Shown: positions 60,912-64,000 of the stretch, piece by piece
Layout of the letters: each line of letters begins with the position of its first letter
Numbering within the stretch: position 1 is the first letter of the stretch
Assembly: GCA_964557575.1 (NCBI GenBank)
Contig: CAZLBC010000016.1
Coordinates: forward strand, 5,810-69,809
Source: CAZLBC01 sp964557575
GTDB lineage: Bacteria; Planctomycetota; Phycisphaerae; SM23-33
DNA length: 64,000 nucleotides
Reading direction: 5' to 3'
The notes under the pieces: model-generated
What the model was told of the DNA's origin: nothing
Database searches by the model: none
The model's input: the letters and a program-made list of their open reading frames with translations, nothing else
Program-made: the position numbers and the translations under genes

Positions 60912-63900
60912 ATGCGCTTAGGGTCCAATGCCTACAAGATGCTGTGCCGTCTCTACCGTTCCGTTCTCCGCAACCAGCGTTTCGCCGAGGCGATCGCCGC
61001 CATCCCGGCCTGGCGGAAGCGCCGGCGCAAGCCGGCGACGCCGACCCTGGAGATGCTCGAGCCGAAGCTCATGCTCGACGGCGCCCTGTTCGGTCCCGAG
61101 AACAGTCTGTGCAACGCGGTGACCGACCCGGCGGCGGTGTATGCGGCCGACCTCAACGGCGACGGGCACGCCGACGTCCTGTCGGCTTCCGGCGGCGACG
61201 ACACGATCGCCTGGTACGCCAACGACGGCAGCGGCGCCATCGGTTCGCAGCAGGTCATCGACGGCAGCGCCGACGGCGCGGTCGACGTCTACGCGGCGGA
61301 CCTCGACGGCGACGGCGATCTCGACGTCCTCGCCGCCTCCTCCAATGACGGCACGATCGCATGGTATGTCAACGACGGTAGCGGCGGCTTCGGCGCCGCG
61401 CAGGTGATCGACAGCGCGGTCAGCGGACCCAACACCATCCACGCGGCGGACCTGGACGGCGACGGCGATCTCGATGTCCTCGCGGGATCGGAATATGCAA
61501 CTTCGTACGGTTACGGCTCGACGGTATTCTGGTACGCCAACGACGGCACCGGCGCGTTCGGCGCCGCCCAGGACATCGGCAGCGAGAGCTGCGCCACGAA
61601 CGACGTCTACGCGGCTGACCTGGACGGCGACGGCAACCTCGACGTCGTCAACGGTACGGACGCCGACAGCTACGGTTCCAGCGTGTCATGGTATGCGAAT
61701 AGCGGCGGCGGTACCTTCGGCGCCGAGCAGGAAATCGGCAGCGAGAGCTACACCACGAACGCCGTGTACGCGGCGGACCTGGACGGCGACGGCAGCCTCG
61801 ATGTCCTCACCGGCACGGATTCTGAAGCCTATGGGTATGGTTCAACGGTTTCATGGTATGCCAATGACGGGGCCGGGTCGTTCGGCGCCGAACAGGAGAT
61901 CGGCAGCGAGAACAGCGACACGTATGCGGTTTATGCGGCCGACCTGGACGGCGACACCGACCTGGAGGTCATTGCCGGTTCAAAAAACTCGAATTACGCC
62001 TCGACCGTCTCGTGGTACGAAAACCAGGGCGGCGGCGCGTTCGGCAGCGAGCAGGCGGTCGGCAGTTCCGGGTACAACGACAGTGCGACTTCCGTCTATA
62101 CCGCCGACCTGGACGCGGACGGCGACCTCGACGTCATCTCGTCGATAAACGGGTACCACTCCTATGCAAACCCGGACGCGATCCGGTGGCACGAGAACAC
62201 AGTTGTCCAGGATGTTACACTTGAAACAAAGCATACCCTGACCGATCAGGCCGACGGGGCGAGTGCCGTGCACGCGGCCGACCTGAACGGCGACGGGCAC
62301 ACGGACGTCCTCTTCTCTGCGTCCGACAATGATACGGTCGGATGGTTTGCCGGCAACGGCGACGGGACGTTCGGGGCGCTGCAGGTCATCAGCAGCAGCG
62401 TCGACGGCGCCAACGATGTTTACGCGGCGGACCTGGACGGCGACGGCGATCTCGACGTCCTCGCCGGTGCCGAGAACGCATACGGCTACGGGTCGACCGT
62501 GATATGGTTTGCAAACGACGGCAGCGGCGGCTTCGGCGCGCAGCAGGACATTGGCAGTGAGAGCTACGCCACGAATTCAGTCCATGCGGCAGACATCGAC
62601 GGCGACGGCGACGTCGATGTCGTTACGGGAACGGCCGGTACATACGGCTACTATACTTCCACCGTATCGTGGTATGAAAACGACGGCAGCGGCGGGTTCG
62701 GTTCGGAACAGGATATCGGCAGCGAGAGTTACGCCACGAATGCCGTCTACGCGGCGGACCTGGACGGCGACGGCAATGTCGACGTCCTGGCTGGCACTGA
62801 ATACGGCTACAGCTCCACTGTTTCGTGGTATGCCAATGACGGGACCGGCGGGTTCGGATCTGAACAGGAGATCGGCAGTGAGTACTACGCCACGAATTCA
62901 GTTCATGCGGCCGACATTGACGGCGACGGCGATCTCGACGTTCTGACCGGCACGGAAAGTTTTTCAGGTTACTATGGCTATGGTTCCACCGTCTCGTGGT
63001 ATGCCAATAATGGGACCGGCGGGTTCGGAATAGAGCAGGAGATTGGCAGCGAGTACTACGCCACCAATTCCGTCTATGCGGCGGACCTGGACAGTGACGG
63101 TGATCTCGATGTCGTCAACGGTTCGGACCAGTACAGCGGTTATTATTCTTCAACCATTTCCTGGTATGAAAACCAGGGAAACGGCTCGTTCGGCGAGGAA
63201 CAGGCAATCGGGCGTGAAAACTATACTGCAAATGCCGTCTATGCTGCGGATCTCGATGCGGACGGCGATCTCGATGTTCTTTCCGCCGTAAGCGGTTACA
63301 GTTACAGTTACGGCAACCAGGGTATTATCCAGTGGCACGAGAACGACAGCGGTTCCATAGCACTCGACACGGAACACCCGATAAGCCGCGTGGTTGACGG
63401 GCCGAGCGCCGTATACGCGGGCGACCTGAATGGCGACGGGCACGCGGACGTTCTCTACGCCGCCTCGTACGACGACACGGTCGGGTGGTTCGCCGGCAAC
63501 GGGGACGGAACGTTCGGCTCGCTGCAGGTCATCAGCAGCAGCGTCGACGGTGCCAACGATGTCTACGCGGCTGACCTGGACGGCGACGGCGACCTCGATG
63601 TCATTGCCGGTGCCGAAAATACATACGGTTACGGGTCGACCGTGATGTGGTTCGCCAACGACGGCAGCGGCGGGTTCGGCGCGCAGCAGGACATCGGCAG
63701 CGAGAGCTACGCCACGAATTCAGTCCATGCGGCCGACCTGGACGGCGACGGCGATCTCGACGTCATTACGGGTACGGATGACATCTACGGTTCAAGTGTA
63801 TCGTGGTATGTGAACAATGGCGGCGGAACCTTCGGTGTCGAACAGGATATCGGCAGCGAGAGCAGCAATGCGAATGCCGTCTACGCGGCGGACTTGGACG

Positions 63901-64000
63901 GCGACGGCGATGTCGATGTCCTGGCCGGCACAGAATACGGCTACAGCTCCACTGTCTCGTGGTATGAAAACGACGGAATTGGAGGTTTCGGATCCGAGCA
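60912..64000 (+). CDS. Giant FG-GAP/VCBS-type repeat protein with LEPxLML N-terminus (3' truncated)
   Basis: The frame is open to the right edge: at least 1029 residues. A basic N-terminus (RRKPATPTLEM) precedes LEPKLMLDGA (residues 49-58), the LEPR-XLL-type motif common at the start of large planctomycete surface proteins. Then 18 repeats of about 54 residues follow, each with AADLDGDGDLDV (a DxDxDG calcium loop) and a WY-NDGSGGFG turn, as in FG-GAP/VCBS beta-propeller blades. Blades with LNGDGH recur as numbers 1, 8 and 15, so blades come in sevens. It is probably a secreted or surface calcium-binding adhesin; the end and any anchor are outside the window. Confidence 0.88.
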   Translation, partial: MRLGSNAYKMLCRLYRSVLRNQRFAEAIAAIPAWRKRRRKPATPTLEMLEPKLMLDGALFGPENSLCNAVTDPAAVYAADLNGDGHADVLSASGGDDTIAWYANDGSGAIGSQQVIDGSADGAVDVYAADLDGDGDLDVLAASSNDGTIAWYVNDGSGGFGAAQVIDSAVSGPNTIHAADLDGDGDLDVLAGSEYATSYGYGSTVFWYANDGTGAFGAAQDIGSESCATNDVYAADLDGDGNLDVVNGTDADSYGSSVSWYANSGGGTFGAEQEIGSESYTTNAVYAADLDGDGSLDVLTGTDSEAYGYGSTVSWYANDGAGSFGAEQEIGSENSDTYAVYAADLDGDTDLEVIAGSKNSNYASTVSWYENQGGGAFGSEQAVGSSGYNDSATSVYTADLDADGDLDVISSINGYHSYANPDAIRWHENTVVQDVTLETKHTLTDQADGASAVHAADLNGDGHTDVLFSASDNDTVGWFAGNGDGTFGALQVISSSVDGANDVYAADLDGDGDLDVLAGAENAYGYGSTVIWFANDGSGGFGAQQDIGSESYATNSVHAADIDGDGDVDVVTGTAGTYGYYTSTVSWYENDGSGGFGSEQDIGSESYATNAVYAADLDGDGNVDVLAGTEYGYSSTVSWYANDGTGGFGSEQEIGSEYYATNSVHAADIDGDGDLDVLTGTESFSGYYGYGSTVSWYANNGTGGFGIEQEIGSEYYATNSVYAADLDSDGDLDVVNGSDQYSGYYSSTISWYENQGNGSFGEEQAIGRENYTANAVYAADLDADGDLDVLSAVSGYSYSYGNQGIIQWHENDSGSIALDTEHPISRVVDGPSAVYAGDLNGDGHADVLYAASYDDTVGWFAGNGDGTFGSLQVISSSVDGANDVYAADLDGDGDLDVIAGAENTYGYGSTVMWFANDGSGGFGAQQDIGSESYATNSVHAADLDGDGDLDVITGTDDIYGSSVSWYVNNGGGTFGVEQDIGSESSNANAVYAADLDGDGDVDVLAGTEYGYSSTVSWYENDGIGGFGSE
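62386..63732 (+). repeat. 1.14-kb direct superrepeat within the repeat protein
   Basis: About 200 bp at 62386-62590 recur nearly unchanged at 63526-63732. Equivalent first blades start at 61143, 62274 and 63417 (intervals of 1131 and 1143 bp, both multiples of three). So whole seven-blade blocks were duplicated. Confidence 0.85.

Noticed and set aside
61474..62148. Plus-strand Thr/Ser-rich frame in the repeat region
   Set aside because: It is a frame-shifted reading of the FG-GAP repeat DNA, whose true frame is open over the whole 3.1 kb.

Overview
The window is GC-rich bacterial chromosome. It most likely comes from an uncultured, anaerobic or microaerophilic member of the PVC superphylum, probably Planctomycetota. 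The best clue is a small basic protein at 40620-40892 (minus) of the kind I know from Planctomycetes, Verrucomicrobia and Chlamydiae. A second clue is the LEPxLxL-type N-terminus of the giant repeat protein at the right edge. Sulfatases, a GH95 fucosidase and VWA/amidotransferase-like membrane proteins agree with this. PBP2, RodA and UppP imply peptidoglycan synthesis.

1-13.5 kb is a phosphate and polyphosphate neighbourhood. It holds a U32-like fragment, a PHP-glycosyltransferase fusion, a TIM-barrel-like protein, a LysM lipoprotein, Nudix, Ppx, PPK1, UppP, a CHAD protein and a guanylate-kinase-like protein. Arrays of 7-bp units on an 11-bp period (the geometry of PhoB boxes) precede the glycosyltransferase, the LysM lipoprotein, ppx and uppP, which suggests a local Pho regulon.

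13.5-22.5 kb holds a GH95 fucosidase, a GH141-like beta-helix protein, ffh, tRNA-Ile and a secreted sulfatase. Together with a second sulfatase at 48.6 kb, this points to use of sulfated, fucose-rich polysaccharide.

22.5-30.7 kb is the most notable system: an Orange-Protein (ORP)-like locus. A sigma-54 activator lies between two divergent arms. The minus arm is NifX/ORP-domain protein, DUF89, Mrp ATPase, NifX and thioesterase. The plus arm is ORP-domain protein, DUF5320, two MinD-type ATPases with ferredoxin modules, and a metallo-beta-lactamase-fold protein. I find a good sigma-54 promoter in front of each arm.

32-42 kb is a minus-strand lipid or polyketide-type cluster: GH3-type acyl-adenylating enzyme, alpha/beta hydrolase, an active ketosynthase, a second ketosynthase that has lost every catalytic residue, two hotdog dehydratases, an unusually long ACP and an aminotransferase, followed by the PVC small basic protein and a membrane protein with an acidic tail.

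42.8-60.4 kb is mostly housekeeping: gap, the mrdA-rodA-hydrolase operon, sulfatase, VWA protein, uvrA, phosphohexomutase, a TolC-like protein, dtd, tRNA-Tyr and tRNA-Gly. Non-coding palindromic or MITE-like elements lie at 10.84, 42.43, 48.28-48.53 and 55.83 kb. From 60.9 kb to the edge runs an open-ended FG-GAP-type protein whose repeats fall into seven-unit blocks, probably tandem seven-bladed propellers.
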